Positions 42,388 through 50,175 of a stretch of DNA of 64,000 nucleotides are shown one piece after another. A program made the translations under genes and the position numbers. The DNA comes from Streptomyces yatensis (GTDB taxonomy: Bacteria > Actinomycetota > Actinomycetes > Streptomycetales > Streptomycetaceae). The stretch spans positions 10,044,001 through 10,108,000 of the forward strand of contig NZ_CP072941.1 in assembly GCF_018069625.1 (NCBI RefSeq), given 5' to 3'. The notes under the pieces are model-generated. The model ran no database searches. It saw only the letters and a list, made by a program, of their open reading frames with translations, and was not told the origin of the DNA. Each line of letters opens with the position of its first letter. Position 1 is the stretch's first letter.

Positions 42388-43139
42388 GACGTCTCTCCTT
42401 GGGTCGCGTTCGGCCGCGCCCGCGGCGCGGTGCGCGGTCCGGAGGCGGCGGGAGCGGGACCCGTGGCGGCCAGCCGCCCCTCGTGCATGGGCCAGCGCTC
42501 GGTGAGGCGTTCGCCGACGGTGGCATCGTGGGTGGTCACCACGAGCGCGGCGCCCAGTTCGGCCGCCGTGTCCAGCAGGACGTCCACCACAAGGCGTCCG
42601 GTGGCGTGGTCGAGCTGTCCGGTGGGTTCGTCGGCGAGGACCACCCTCGGGCGTAGCGCGAGCACTCGGGCCACCGCCACCCGTTGCGCCTGTCCACCGG
42701 AGAGTTCCTCGGGCAGCTTGTCGGCGAGGTCCGCGACGCCGACGGCGTCGAGGGCGGACAGCGCGCGGCGGCGGGCTTCGGACTCCGAGGTGCCCGACAG
42801 CACCAGCGGCAGCGCGGCGTTCTCCATCACGTCGAGGGCCGGGATCAGGCTCGGGGACTGGAAGACCACGCCGATGTCCCGGGCCGTGGCGGGGTGGCCG
42901 AGGGCAGGCCAGGCGATCTCCCCGCTGGTGGGCCGCTCCAGCCCGGCCATCAGATGCAGCAGTGTGGACTTGCCGGACCCGGAGGGGCCCATGATGGCGA
43001 TGCGGTCGCCGGCCCGCACCTGGCAGGTGGCGCCGTGCACCGCCACGACGGCGTGCTCGCCCTGGCCGTAGGTGCGGGCGGCGTCGCGGCAGTCGACGAG
43101 GGTGTCGATGAGGGGGGTGCCGGTGCCGGGGGCGTTCAC
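42384..43139 (-). CDS. ABC transporter ATPase (LolD/MacB type)
   Basis: 251 residues. Walker A GPSGSGKST, Q-loop VVFQSPSL, signature LSGGQAQR, Walker B VVLADEPTGQLD, H-loop TTHD are all present. It overlaps the next ATPase by ATGA and the permease by GTGA, so the three are coupled. The C-terminal ~25 residues are Pro/Ala-rich. Confidence 0.94.
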   Translation of the reverse strand: MNAPGTGTPLIDTLVDCRDAARTYGQGEHAVVAVHGATCQVRAGDRIAIMGPSGSGKSTLLHLMAGLERPTSGEIAWPALGHPATARDIGVVFQSPSLIPALDVMENAALPLVLSGTSESEARRRALSALDAVGVADLADKLPEELSGGQAQRVAVARVLALRPRVVLADEPTGQLDHATGRLVVDVLLDTAAELGAALVVTTHDATVGERLTERWPMHEGRLAATGPAPAASGPRTAPRARPNATQGETS

Positions 43140-43840
43140 GGCTGGATCCTTCCGTCGCGCAGGACGAGCACACGGTCGGCGAAGCCGACGACCTCGGTGT
43201 TGTGGGTGACGACCAGAACGCCGCGGCCGGCGTCGGCCCGGCTCTTGAGCAGGTCGAGCACGCGCTGTTCGGTCCGTCCGTCCAGTTCGCCGGTGGGCTC
43301 GTCGGCGAGGAGCACATCGGGGTCGTTGGCCAGGGCGACGGCCAGCCCCGCACGGGCCAGTTCACCACCGGCCAGCTGATGCGGCAGGGCGTGGGCCCGG
43401 CCGCGCAGGGCCACCCCGTCGAGCAGGGCGGCGATATCGGACGCACCGCCACGGCGCCGTCCGGCGGCCGCCTGGGCGAGGCGGATGTTCTCCCGTACGT
43501 CCAGGTGGGCGATGAGGTTGCCGGACTGCAGCAGGACCCCGATGCGGCGGGCGCGCAGCCGGGCCCGCTGGGCCTCGGGGCGGTGGCTGATCCGCTCCCC
43601 GCCGACGTGGACATCACCTCCGGCCGGTTCGTCCAGCCCGGCCAGGCACGCCAGCAGAGTGGACTTGCCCGAACCGGAAGGCCCGACGACGGCGACGGTC
43701 TCACCGCGCTGCACATGGAGGGACACCCCGCGCAGCGCGAGGGTCTCCTCCTCTCCGGTGCGGAAGAACCGGTAGAGCTCCCTGGCCTCGAGGGCGGCCG
43801 CCCCGTCGGTCCGTGCGGCTGCTGTGGAGGCGGTGGTCAT
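43136..43840 (-). CDS. ABC transporter ATPase with variant signature motif
   Basis: 234 residues from the ATG at 43840, whose A is shared with the TGA of the lipoprotein gene (TGATG); a GTG three codons upstream is also possible. Walker A GPSGSGKST, Walker B VLLADEPTGELD, H-loop THN. The signature is LAGGELARAG rather than LSGGQ. Two distinct ATPases for one double-FtsX permease suggest an asymmetric heterodimer. Confidence 0.92.
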   Translation of the reverse strand: MTTASTAAARTDGAAALEARELYRFFRTGEEETLALRGVSLHVQRGETVAVVGPSGSGKSTLLACLAGLDEPAGGDVHVGGERISHRPEAQRARLRARRIGVLLQSGNLIAHLDVRENIRLAQAAAGRRRGGASDIAALLDGVALRGRAHALPHQLAGGELARAGLAVALANDPDVLLADEPTGELDGRTEQRVLDLLKSRADAGRGVLVVTHNTEVVGFADRVLVLRDGRIQP

Positions 43841-44466
43841 CACTGCCACCGGAGCGAATCGCTGACGATGCGCCAGGGGTCGACGTTGTCGGCGCCGGTC
43901 GGGCCGGTCAGCGTCAGAACGACCTGCCGGCCGTTGTGGAAGAACACGTAACGTTCCACCGAGTCCCGCACGCTCTTGCCCGTCACCTGGTTGGGGGCCG
44001 AGTCCGTCCGGTAGGTGATCCGGACGGCCTGTCCGGCCTTCCGGTGGACGGTCGTGACGCCGCCCAGGGCGAAGTGCGTGGCCTGCTTGCGGAGGGCGGG
44101 GACCATGCCCGCCCTCACCGACTGGACGGTGGGCGCGGTCCCGGTGGAGCTCTGCGCGACCTCGACCGTGTTGAGCTTGTCGGTGAAGGTGGTGGTCCCG
44201 GGGGTGGAGGAGCGGGCCCAGCCCTCCGGCACCTTGACCGTGAACCCGCCGGCGGGCGGCCGATAGGCGACGTACACCTGGTCGTCGGGGATGTCGCCCG
44301 GCGGGTTGGACTCGGCGGGGGCCGGGCCGGTCCGCTGGGTGGACGACGAGCCGGAAGGGGCCTTGGAACCGCTGTGGGAGCCCCCGCCGGAGCCGGAGCA
44401 GCCGGCGACCACCCCGGTGGTCAGCGCTACGACGGCGGGAAGGGCGAGGATGGCCCGCTTGTTCAT
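43840..44466 (-). CDS. Lipoprotein, first gene of the ABC operon
   Basis: 208 residues from the ATG at 44466. The lipobox VAG-Cys23 follows a hydrophobic signal, so the mature protein is anchored outside the membrane. After a Gly/Ser/Thr-rich linker comes a compact domain (VYVAYRPPAGGFTVKVPEGWARS... RYVFFHNGRQVVLTLTGP...DPWRIVSDSLRW), resembling lipoproteins that accompany MacB-like systems. Likely a substrate-binding or sensing partner of the permease. The huge frame upstream to 46248 is antisense and not coding. Confidence 0.88.
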   Translation of the reverse strand: MNKRAILALPAVVALTTGVVAGCSGSGGGSHSGSKAPSGSSSTQRTGPAPAESNPPGDIPDDQVYVAYRPPAGGFTVKVPEGWARSSTPGTTTFTDKLNTVEVAQSSTGTAPTVQSVRAGMVPALRKQATHFALGGVTTVHRKAGQAVRITYRTDSAPNQVTGKSVRDSVERYVFFHNGRQVVLTLTGPTGADNVDPWRIVSDSLRWQ

Positions 44467-44535
44467 GGTGTCCTCCACATAGGCGAACCGCTGGTGGTCT
44501 CCGACGCTAGGGAGGAGGCGGTAAACGCTCGCGAT

Positions 44536-44554
44536 GACGACGGTTAGACGACGG
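44536..44554. promoter_or_regulatory. 11-bp-spaced direct repeat, OmpR-type site
   Basis: GACGACGG-TTA-GACGACGG: two identical octamers at 11-bp spacing, one helical turn, as bound by OmpR/PhoB-type dimers. It lies in the divergent promoter between the lipoprotein and the histidine kinase genes. Confidence 0.5.
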
Positions 44555-44619
44555 CAAAACCGGCCGGTGACATCCTCGCTTCGGCCTCGCCGGGGCGCGC
44601 CCGCGCTCATGATGGGCGA

Positions 44620-45924
44620 ATGAGACAGCGTGTGATGCGGGTGGCAGTGGCGGCGGTGCTGGTGGCACTCGTCCTCCTCGCCACGCCGCTGGCGCTCGGG
44701 ATCCAGACGTCCTTCTTCGCGGACGAGCGCGATGAGCTGGAACGCGTGGCCCTGGCGGCCGCCATCCATGTGCCCCCGCAGTTCGTGGCGGGCGACCAGG
44801 TGGAACTCCCCGCCCATGAGCGGGGGACCGATGTCGGGGTGTACGACCTCTCCGGGCGGCTGCGCGACGGCAGTGGTCCCAGGAGGGCGGACGCGATCGC
44901 CCGGGCGGCCCGGGGTGGGGCGGCGGCCCGGGGGCGCGCCGACCACCAGCTCGTGGTGGCCGTGCCCATAGCGACCGGGGAGCAGGTGATCGGTGTGGTC
45001 CGCGCCTCGACCGGCACATCTCAGGTCTGGTATCGCGTCATCCTGGCTTGGCTCGGCCTGGCCGGCACCGCCCTGGTGGCTCTGGTCACGGCCGTCGTGG
45101 TGGCACGCCGGCAGGCGCGCACGCTCACCGCACCGTTGGAGGCGCTCTCGGAGAAGGCCGGAGCGGTGGCGGACGGGGATCTGACCGCGCGCGCTGAAGG
45201 CAGCGCGATCGCCGAGATCGACCAGGTGGCGCGTACCCAGAACACCATGGTCGAGCGCCTGGCCCGATGGCTCGAGCACGAGCGTCACTTCACCTCCAAC
45301 GCCTCCCATCAGCTGCGCACCTCGCTGGCCGGTCTGCAGCTGGGTCTGGACGCGGCCGCCGCCGATCCCGACGCGGATCTGCGAGCGGCGGTGACCGAGG
45401 CCCTGGAGCAGGTCCGGCATCTTCAGCAGACGGTGGACGAGGTGCTGCGGCTGGCCAGGGCGTCGCACCCCGGCGTTCCCGCGACCGCCCGGCCCACTGC
45501 CGAGGTGGTCGAGGGGGTGGAGCGCCGCTGGCACGGCACATTCGCCGCCGAGGGCCGTCGTCTGGACTTCGGCGTCGAGCCCGGCGGGGAAGATCTGTGG
45601 ATCCCCGACCGCACCGCCGAACAGATCCTGGACGTCCTGCTGGACAACGCCCTGCGTCACGGCCGCGGCGCGGTCGAGGTCACGGTGCGCGAGATGGGCG
45701 TCGCGGTCGCCGTGGACGTGTCCGATGAGGGCTCGCTGACGCTCGACCGGCGAGCCGTCTTCGAGCGGGGGGCGACGACATCGCGGGCCGGCAGTGGCAT
45801 CGGGCTGACGCTGGCACGGGAAATGGCCGAGGCGGCAGGGGGGCGGCTCACCCTCGCCCGGACGGCGCCAACCACCTTCACCCTGCTGCTGCCGGTCATG
45901 GAGCCACCGCCGCCACCGGAGTGA
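44620..45924 (+). CDS. Sensor histidine kinase
   Basis: 434 residues. Transmembrane helix 1 at residues ~7-28, an extracellular sensor of ~110 residues, helix 2 (VILAWLGLAGTALVALVTAVVV), HAMP (LTAPLEALSEKAGAVADGDLTARAEG), the H-box NASHQLRTSLAGLQ, N-box LDNALRHG and G-boxes DEG...SGIGLTLA. It is divergent from the ABC operon that ends with an OmpR regulator. Together they look like an envelope-stress or peptide-sensing system. Confidence 0.94.
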   Translation: MRQRVMRVAVAAVLVALVLLATPLALGIQTSFFADERDELERVALAAAIHVPPQFVAGDQVELPAHERGTDVGVYDLSGRLRDGSGPRRADAIARAARGGAAARGRADHQLVVAVPIATGEQVIGVVRASTGTSQVWYRVILAWLGLAGTALVALVTAVVVARRQARTLTAPLEALSEKAGAVADGDLTARAEGSAIAEIDQVARTQNTMVERLARWLEHERHFTSNASHQLRTSLAGLQLGLDAAAADPDADLRAAVTEALEQVRHLQQTVDEVLRLARASHPGVPATARPTAEVVEGVERRWHGTFAAEGRRLDFGVEPGGEDLWIPDRTAEQILDVLLDNALRHGRGAVEVTVREMGVAVAVDVSDEGSLTLDRRAVFERGATTSRAGSGIGLTLAREMAEAAGGRLTLARTAPTTFTLLLPVMEPPPPPE

Positions 45925-45937
45925 GCCGTCACCGGAT

Positions 45938-45969
45938 GAGGCGGGCGGCCGAAGACGACCGCCCGCCTC
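45938..45969. terminator. Bidirectional hairpin terminator
   Basis: Perfect 11-bp arms (GAGGCGGGCGG and complement) with a 10-nt loop between the kinase and the convergent small exported-protein gene. Confidence 0.8.
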
Positions 45970-45991
45970 GGGTGAGGTCCGGGGTTTCTTC

Positions 45992-46321
45992 CTACTCGTC
46001 GCCCTCGGACTCGTGGTTGGTCCGGGAGCCGGAGTCGTGGTGACCGCCGGAGCCGTCCTCCTGGCCGCCCTTCTGCTCGCTCTCGTCCTTCTTCTCGCTC
46101 TCGCCCTTCTGCTCGTTTTCGCCCTTCTTCTCGTGCTCGCCGCCGCTCTTCGAGGGGGAGGGGCCCGGAGGGGTGGGCTTCTGCGCCGTGGCGGACACCG
46201 AGGACGAGGGGTGGGACGGCTGCGTGGCCGCCATGGCGGTACCGCCACCGATGACGGTCGTGACGATGGCTACGGCGGACGCAGCGAGTATGGCTGCCTT
46301 CTTGCGCGTGTTCATGTTCAA
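45992..46321 (-). CDS. Small exported Lys/Glu-rich protein
   Basis: 109 residues; GAAGG lies 7 bp before the ATG. A signal peptide (NTRKKAAILAASAVAIVTTVIGGGTAMA) precedes a mature part of about 75 residues that is almost all polar: a Ser/Pro stretch, then repeated EKKGENEQKGESEKK-type units. It is intrinsically disordered by composition. It is divergent from an OmpR/kinase pair and shares its promoter region with paired 11-bp repeats, so it may be a regulon member or a ligand/metal-binding accessory of that sensor. No family recognised. Confidence 0.7.
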   Translation of the reverse strand: MNMNTRKKAAILAASAVAIVTTVIGGGTAMAATQPSHPSSSVSATAQKPTPPGPSPSKSGGEHEKKGENEQKGESEKKDESEQKGGQEDGSGGHHDSGSRTNHESEGDE

Positions 46322-46383
46322 CCTTCGCTTTCGGCACCGGACGGACCTTCCATCCGGAACACGCTCATCCTGCGCCGGGGCAG

Positions 46384-46450
46384 CTGAGAGGAGCCTGAGG
46401 TGGAGTGACGGAGGTCACGGACGCTCCGGGGTCTCTCAGCGGGCTCTCAG
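46384..46450. promoter_or_regulatory. Paired OmpR-type boxes between exported protein and regulator genes
   Basis: Two CTGAG units at 46384 and 46395, and two CTCAG units (within CTCTCAGC) at 46435 and 46446. Each pair has 11-bp spacing, and the pairs face opposite directions. A GTGAC-N4-GTCAC palindrome lies between them at 46403-46416. Confidence 0.6.
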
Positions 46451-46519
46451 CTCGCCGTCCCGCGGCCCCCTTACGCTGAAAAAGACCATTTGGGGGGTAG
46501 GGGGAGGGGAAGGTGCAAT

Positions 46520-47197
46520 ATGCGTGTCCTCGTCGTCGAAGACCATCCCATGCTGGGGCGCGCCCTGGTCCATGGGCTCACCACCGAGGGATTCGCCGTG
46601 GACCTCGCCACCGACGGGGAGGAGGGGCTGTACAGAGTCGGCGAGACCGCCTATGACGCCATCGTGCTGGACATCATGCTGCCGCGGGTCAATGGTTACG
46701 ACGTGTGCCGGCGGCTCCGGGCCGCCGAGGACTGGACCCCCGTACTGATGCTCACCGCCAAGGACGGCGAGTACGACGAGGCCGACGGGCTGGACATCGG
46801 CGCGGACGACTACCTCACCAAACCCTTTTCCTACGTCGTCCTGACCGCCCGGCTGCACGCCCTGATCCGGCGCGGCCACAGCCCCAGACCTCCGGTCCTG
46901 AGCGTCGGGGACCTCCTCCTGGACCCGGGAGGCCGCACCTGTGTGCGCGCCGGTACTCCCATCGAGCTGACCACCCGTGAGTTCTCGCTGCTCGAATATC
47001 TGGTACGCCACGAGGGCCAGGTGGTGAGCAAACAGGAGATCCTCACCCATGTCTGGGCCGAGCACTTCGATCTGGACCCCAATGTCGTCGAGGTCTACAT
47101 CGGCTATCTGCGACGCAAGATCGACACTCCCTTCAGGGTGCGGTCGATCGAAACCGTCCGCGGGGCGGGATACCGCCTCGCGGCCGACGGCAGGTGA
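46520..47197 (+). CDS. OmpR-family response regulator
   Basis: 225 residues from the ATG preceded by GGGAAGG. Receiver with EDH, phosphoacceptor Asp in IVLDIMLPRVNG and KPF; winged helix LTTREFSLLEYLVRHEGQVVSKQEILTHVWAEHFDLDPNVVEVYIGYLRRKI. It is 3 bp from the kinase gene, so the two are one operon. Likely autoregulated through the upstream CTCTCAGC repeats. Confidence 0.94.
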   Translation: MRVLVVEDHPMLGRALVHGLTTEGFAVDLATDGEEGLYRVGETAYDAIVLDIMLPRVNGYDVCRRLRAAEDWTPVLMLTAKDGEYDEADGLDIGADDYLTKPFSYVVLTARLHALIRRGHSPRPPVLSVGDLLLDPGGRTCVRAGTPIELTTREFSLLEYLVRHEGQVVSKQEILTHVWAEHFDLDPNVVEVYIGYLRRKIDTPFRVRSIETVRGAGYRLAADGR

Positions 47198-47200
47198 CCC

Positions 47201-48628
47201 ATGGAGACCCCCGCCGTGCCCCTGGCCCCCCGCAGGGTCCCGGCGACATCAGGGACGCGCGTCCGGCTCCCCCATTGGCGCGGGCTGGGCCTGCGGATAC
47301 GGCTGACACTCGCCGCCACGCTCGTCACCGCGCTCGGTCTGTTCCTGGCGGGCGCGCTGCTGGTGGTCAGCCAGCACGCTTCTCTCATCCGCAGCCTGGA
47401 CGACAGCGCCCGCCAGCGTGCGCTGATCATCGCAGCCGACCTGGACAAGGGCCGGGCGGTGCGGCCGCTGCCCGCCTCCGGCACCGGTGACGACGTGACC
47501 CAGATCGTCGACCACCGGGGCCGGGTGATCGCGGCGTCCGGGAACGTCACGGGGGAACCCGCGCTGTTCCGGACGCTGAAACCGGACCCCGGCGGCGAAC
47601 CGTCGGTGCGCACCGCCGACGGGGTCCCGCTGGGCGACCAGGGGACCTACCGCGTCGCCACCGTGTCGGCCGGATCGACGCACGCCCCCAAGACCGTGTA
47701 CGTGGGGCTCGCCACCGCCCAGGCCGACCACAGCGTGGATGAGCTGGTCGCCGAGCTGGCAGTGGGCCTTCCGGTACTGACGGCCCTGCTCGCCGCCGCC
47801 GGATGGCATATCACCGGGCGGGCGCTGGTGCCGGTGGAGCGGCTGCGCCGCCAAGCCGCGGAGATCACCGCCACCGATCTGCACCGTCGGCTGGATCTGC
47901 CGCCGGCCGCCGACGAGATGAGGCGGCTGGGGGCCACCCTCAACGATCTGCTGGCGCGGCTCGACGAGGCCACCGCTCATCAGCGGCAGTTCGTGGCCGA
48001 CGCCGCGCACGAGCTGCGCAGCCCGGTGGCTGCCGTACGGGCCGAACTCGAGACCGCCGCCCGCCACCCCCGGACCGACTTCTCGGCCCGGCTGCCCGAT
48101 CTGCTGGAGGAGACGGTCCGGCTCGGCCGGCTCATCGACGACCTTGTACGGCTGGCCCGTCTGGACGCCACTCCGGCTACCGCGCTCACGGCCGATGTCG
48201 ACCTGGACGACCTGGTGCGGGCCGAGGTGGGGCGGCTGCACGTCCGCCCCGGTGTGGCCGTCGTCCGCGGCCGCATCCGCCCCGCCCGTGTCCGCGGGGA
48301 CGCGGACGCCCTGTCCCGGGCCGTGCGCAATCTGCTCGACAACGCCGTCCGGTATGCCCGCCACCGGGTGGAGGTCACCCTGGACACCGCGCGTGAGGAG
48401 GCGGTGCTGAGTGTCCAGGACGACGGTGCCGGTATCGCACCCGTCGACCGAGAGCGGGTCTTCGAACGGTTCACCCGGCTGGATGACGCCCGCAGCCGGG
48501 ACGTCGGCGGCTCCGGGCTGGGGCTGGCCATCGTGCGGGATGTGACCACTCATCATGGCGGCCGGGTGGCGGTGGAGGGCGATGGCCCGGGAGCCCGGCT
48601 GGTCCTGCGGCTGCCACTGGCGATGTGA
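47201..48628 (+). CDS. Sensor histidine kinase
   Basis: 475 residues. Helix 1 (IRLTLAATLVTALGLFLAGALLVVS), an extracytoplasmic domain of ~115 residues, helix 2 (ELAVGLPVLTALLAAAGWHITG), HAMP (ALVPVERLRRQAAEITATDLHRRL), H-box ADAAHELRSPVAAVRAEL, N-box NLLDNAVRYARH, G-boxes DDGAGIAP and GGSGLGLAIV. A complete, probably active kinase for the preceding regulator. Confidence 0.95.
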   Translation: METPAVPLAPRRVPATSGTRVRLPHWRGLGLRIRLTLAATLVTALGLFLAGALLVVSQHASLIRSLDDSARQRALIIAADLDKGRAVRPLPASGTGDDVTQIVDHRGRVIAASGNVTGEPALFRTLKPDPGGEPSVRTADGVPLGDQGTYRVATVSAGSTHAPKTVYVGLATAQADHSVDELVAELAVGLPVLTALLAAAGWHITGRALVPVERLRRQAAEITATDLHRRLDLPPAADEMRRLGATLNDLLARLDEATAHQRQFVADAAHELRSPVAAVRAELETAARHPRTDFSARLPDLLEETVRLGRLIDDLVRLARLDATPATALTADVDLDDLVRAEVGRLHVRPGVAVVRGRIRPARVRGDADALSRAVRNLLDNAVRYARHRVEVTLDTAREEAVLSVQDDGAGIAPVDRERVFERFTRLDDARSRDVGGSGLGLAIVRDVTTHHGGRVAVEGDGPGARLVLRLPLAM

Positions 48629-48784
48629 CTCCCTCGCACGTTGTGCCGTCGTCCAACCCACGCGGTGTGGCGCTTCTGGATCGCCTACGCCTCACCCGCC
48701 CGCTCGGCGCCTCCGTCGGCGACTACCTCTCCCAGTCGACCGGCGACGGGCGGCCTCGGTGCAGCTGCTCCCGGGGCGCCGCCG

Positions 48785-49348
48785 TCAGGTCCGCCGCGCC
48801 TCGACGCAGCGGGCGTGGGCCGCCAGGAGTTCCGGCATCGTGAGCCGCGGGCCGTCCGGGTCCTTTGCCGCGTCGTCCCAGCGGCGCAGCGCGACCGCGT
48901 CCGCGGACAGCGGATGCGCCGCGAACTCCGTCGCCTCGTGCTCGTCCATCGGGCCGCCCTGGACCTTCAGGGACGCGATCGACGCCGGGCTGAGCAGGGC
49001 GTGGTAGGCCGGATCGGTCGCCACCAGATAACGCTTGGCCGGTACGTGCTGGGCGATGACCCACGCCGCCCGTTCGCTCACCCGGCGCCGGGCGAACTCG
49101 GCGCCCGCCACCTCGTGCGGCAGGCCCGGGTGTTCGGCCCGGACCGGCCGGGCCCGGCCGATGTCGTGCAGCGCCGCGGCCACCACCAGCTCGTCGTCCG
49201 CGCCCGCGTCCCTCGCCAGCCAGGCCGTCTGCAGCGCGTGGGTCCGCTGGTCGACGGCCTCTCCGCCGTAGGGCAGGCCCGCGAGGCCGTCGACGAGTGC
49301 GGTCAGCTCCTCGCCCGTGAGCGGGGCAGCGGGAATCCCGCCGGTCAT
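48785..49348 (-). CDS. PhnZ-like HD-domain oxygenase, phosphonate-associated
   Basis: 187 residues from the ATG at 49348, overlapping the previous gene by ATGA. HD ligands are visible: His37, His61-Asp62, His78, His101, Asp158. PhnZ-specific residues are also present: YGGE (Tyr27, Glu30), corresponding to PhnZ Tyr24/Glu27, plus HVPAKRYL and SLKVQGGPM. PhnZ is a mixed-valent di-iron oxygenase that breaks the C-P bond of 2-amino-1-hydroxyethylphosphonate. Last gene of the C-P lyase operon; no PhnY hydroxylase is seen, so its substrate may differ. A phosphodiesterase role in place of PhnP is the alternative. Confidence 0.82.
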   Translation of the reverse strand: MTGGIPAAPLTGEELTALVDGLAGLPYGGEAVDQRTHALQTAWLARDAGADDELVVAAALHDIGRARPVRAEHPGLPHEVAGAEFARRRVSERAAWVIAQHVPAKRYLVATDPAYHALLSPASIASLKVQGGPMDEHEATEFAAHPLSADAVALRRWDDAAKDPDGPRLTMPELLAAHARCVEARRT

Positions 49349-50175
49349 CGGTCCTCCGTTCCGCGGATGGTCTCCGCCAGTTCCTCCGCGAGCCGCGGGG
49401 TCGCCGCGACCACACCCGACCAGCGGCGGGTGAGGTCGGGGTCGATCTCCAGCGGTCGCCCGTGCACATCGATCACCGCGCCGCCCGCCGCGGGGACCGT
49501 CACCATCGCGGCCGCCAGGTCCACGATCCGGTGGGTGTCGGAGCCGGCGTCGGCGAACGCGTCCGTCGACCCCTCGGCCACCAGCACCGCTTCCAGGCAA
49601 CTCGTGGACAGGATGCGGATCCTGGCCGCCCGCGTCGCCACCCGCCACCACGCGTCGGCGATATGCGCCTGCGGCCGCAGCAGGCTCACCGCCGCGCCGT
49701 CCAGCTCGGTGCGGCCGTTCGTGCGGTACGGCGACGGCCGGCCCGCCACCGTGTGCCAGCAGCGCCCGGTGTCCAGCCAGCTGGTCAGCGCCTCCTTCGG
49801 CACCCCGTCCACGGCGATGACGCCCGCGAACGCGGACAGGGGGACCCCGGAGGCGGCGTTCGCCGTGCCGTCCACCGGGTCGGTGACCAGGGTGACGGCG
49901 GAGCCGTTGTCGATATGGCCCAGCTCCTCGCTGAGCAGATTGATCCGGTGGGCGTTGACGACCTCGGCGATCGCGGTGTCCACCAGGATGTCCAGCCGCA
50001 TGGTGGGCGTACCGTCCGCGCCGACCTGCACCTTCTCGGCCAGCTGGGCCCGGTCGTACGCCTCGCGCGCGGCGCGGAACGCGTCCGTGGCGGCCCGGGT
50101 CGCCTCCGCCAGCGCCGGGTGGACGCCGGAGGGCAGGTGCGGTTGGGGCACCGGCCAGGGGATCCGGCCGCTCAT
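49345..50175 (-). CDS. Inositol-monophosphatase-like phosphatase
   Basis: 276 residues. The metal motif DPVDGTANA, the LLSEELG acidic segment and the later DTHRIVDLAAAMV region (equivalent of the family's second Asp motif) identify the IMPase/FBPase superfamily, although the C-terminal W-D-x-A motif is modified. It overlaps phnM and the HD gene by ATGA, so it is part of the phn operon. It may dephosphorylate a ribose- or alcohol-phosphate intermediate of phosphonate breakdown. Specific substrate unknown. Confidence 0.82.
   Translation of the reverse strand: MSGRIPWPVPQPHLPSGVHPALAEATRAATDAFRAAREAYDRAQLAEKVQVGADGTPTMRLDILVDTAIAEVVNAHRINLLSEELGHIDNGSAVTLVTDPVDGTANAASGVPLSAFAGVIAVDGVPKEALTSWLDTGRCWHTVAGRPSPYRTNGRTELDGAAVSLLRPQAHIADAWWRVATRAARIRILSTSCLEAVLVAEGSTDAFADAGSDTHRIVDLAAAMVTVPAAGGAVIDVHGRPLEIDPDLTRRWSGVVAATPRLAEELAETIRGTEDR

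Noticed and set aside
42388..43716. A 1329-codon minus-strand frame suggesting an ATPase-permease fusion
   Set aside because: The ATPase motifs lie in other frames (two separate genes with ATGA/GTGA overlaps); the permease has its own GTG with a strong ribosome site.
44467..46248. An 802-codon minus-strand frame upstream of the lipoprotein
   Set aside because: It is antisense to a clear histidine kinase; only the last 208 codons, with lipobox, are real.
46013..46387. A plus-strand Leu/Val/Ala-rich frame that looks like a membrane protein
   Set aside because: It is the complement of Lys/Glu-rich codons of the small exported protein; hydrophobicity is a by-product of reading that repeat backwards.
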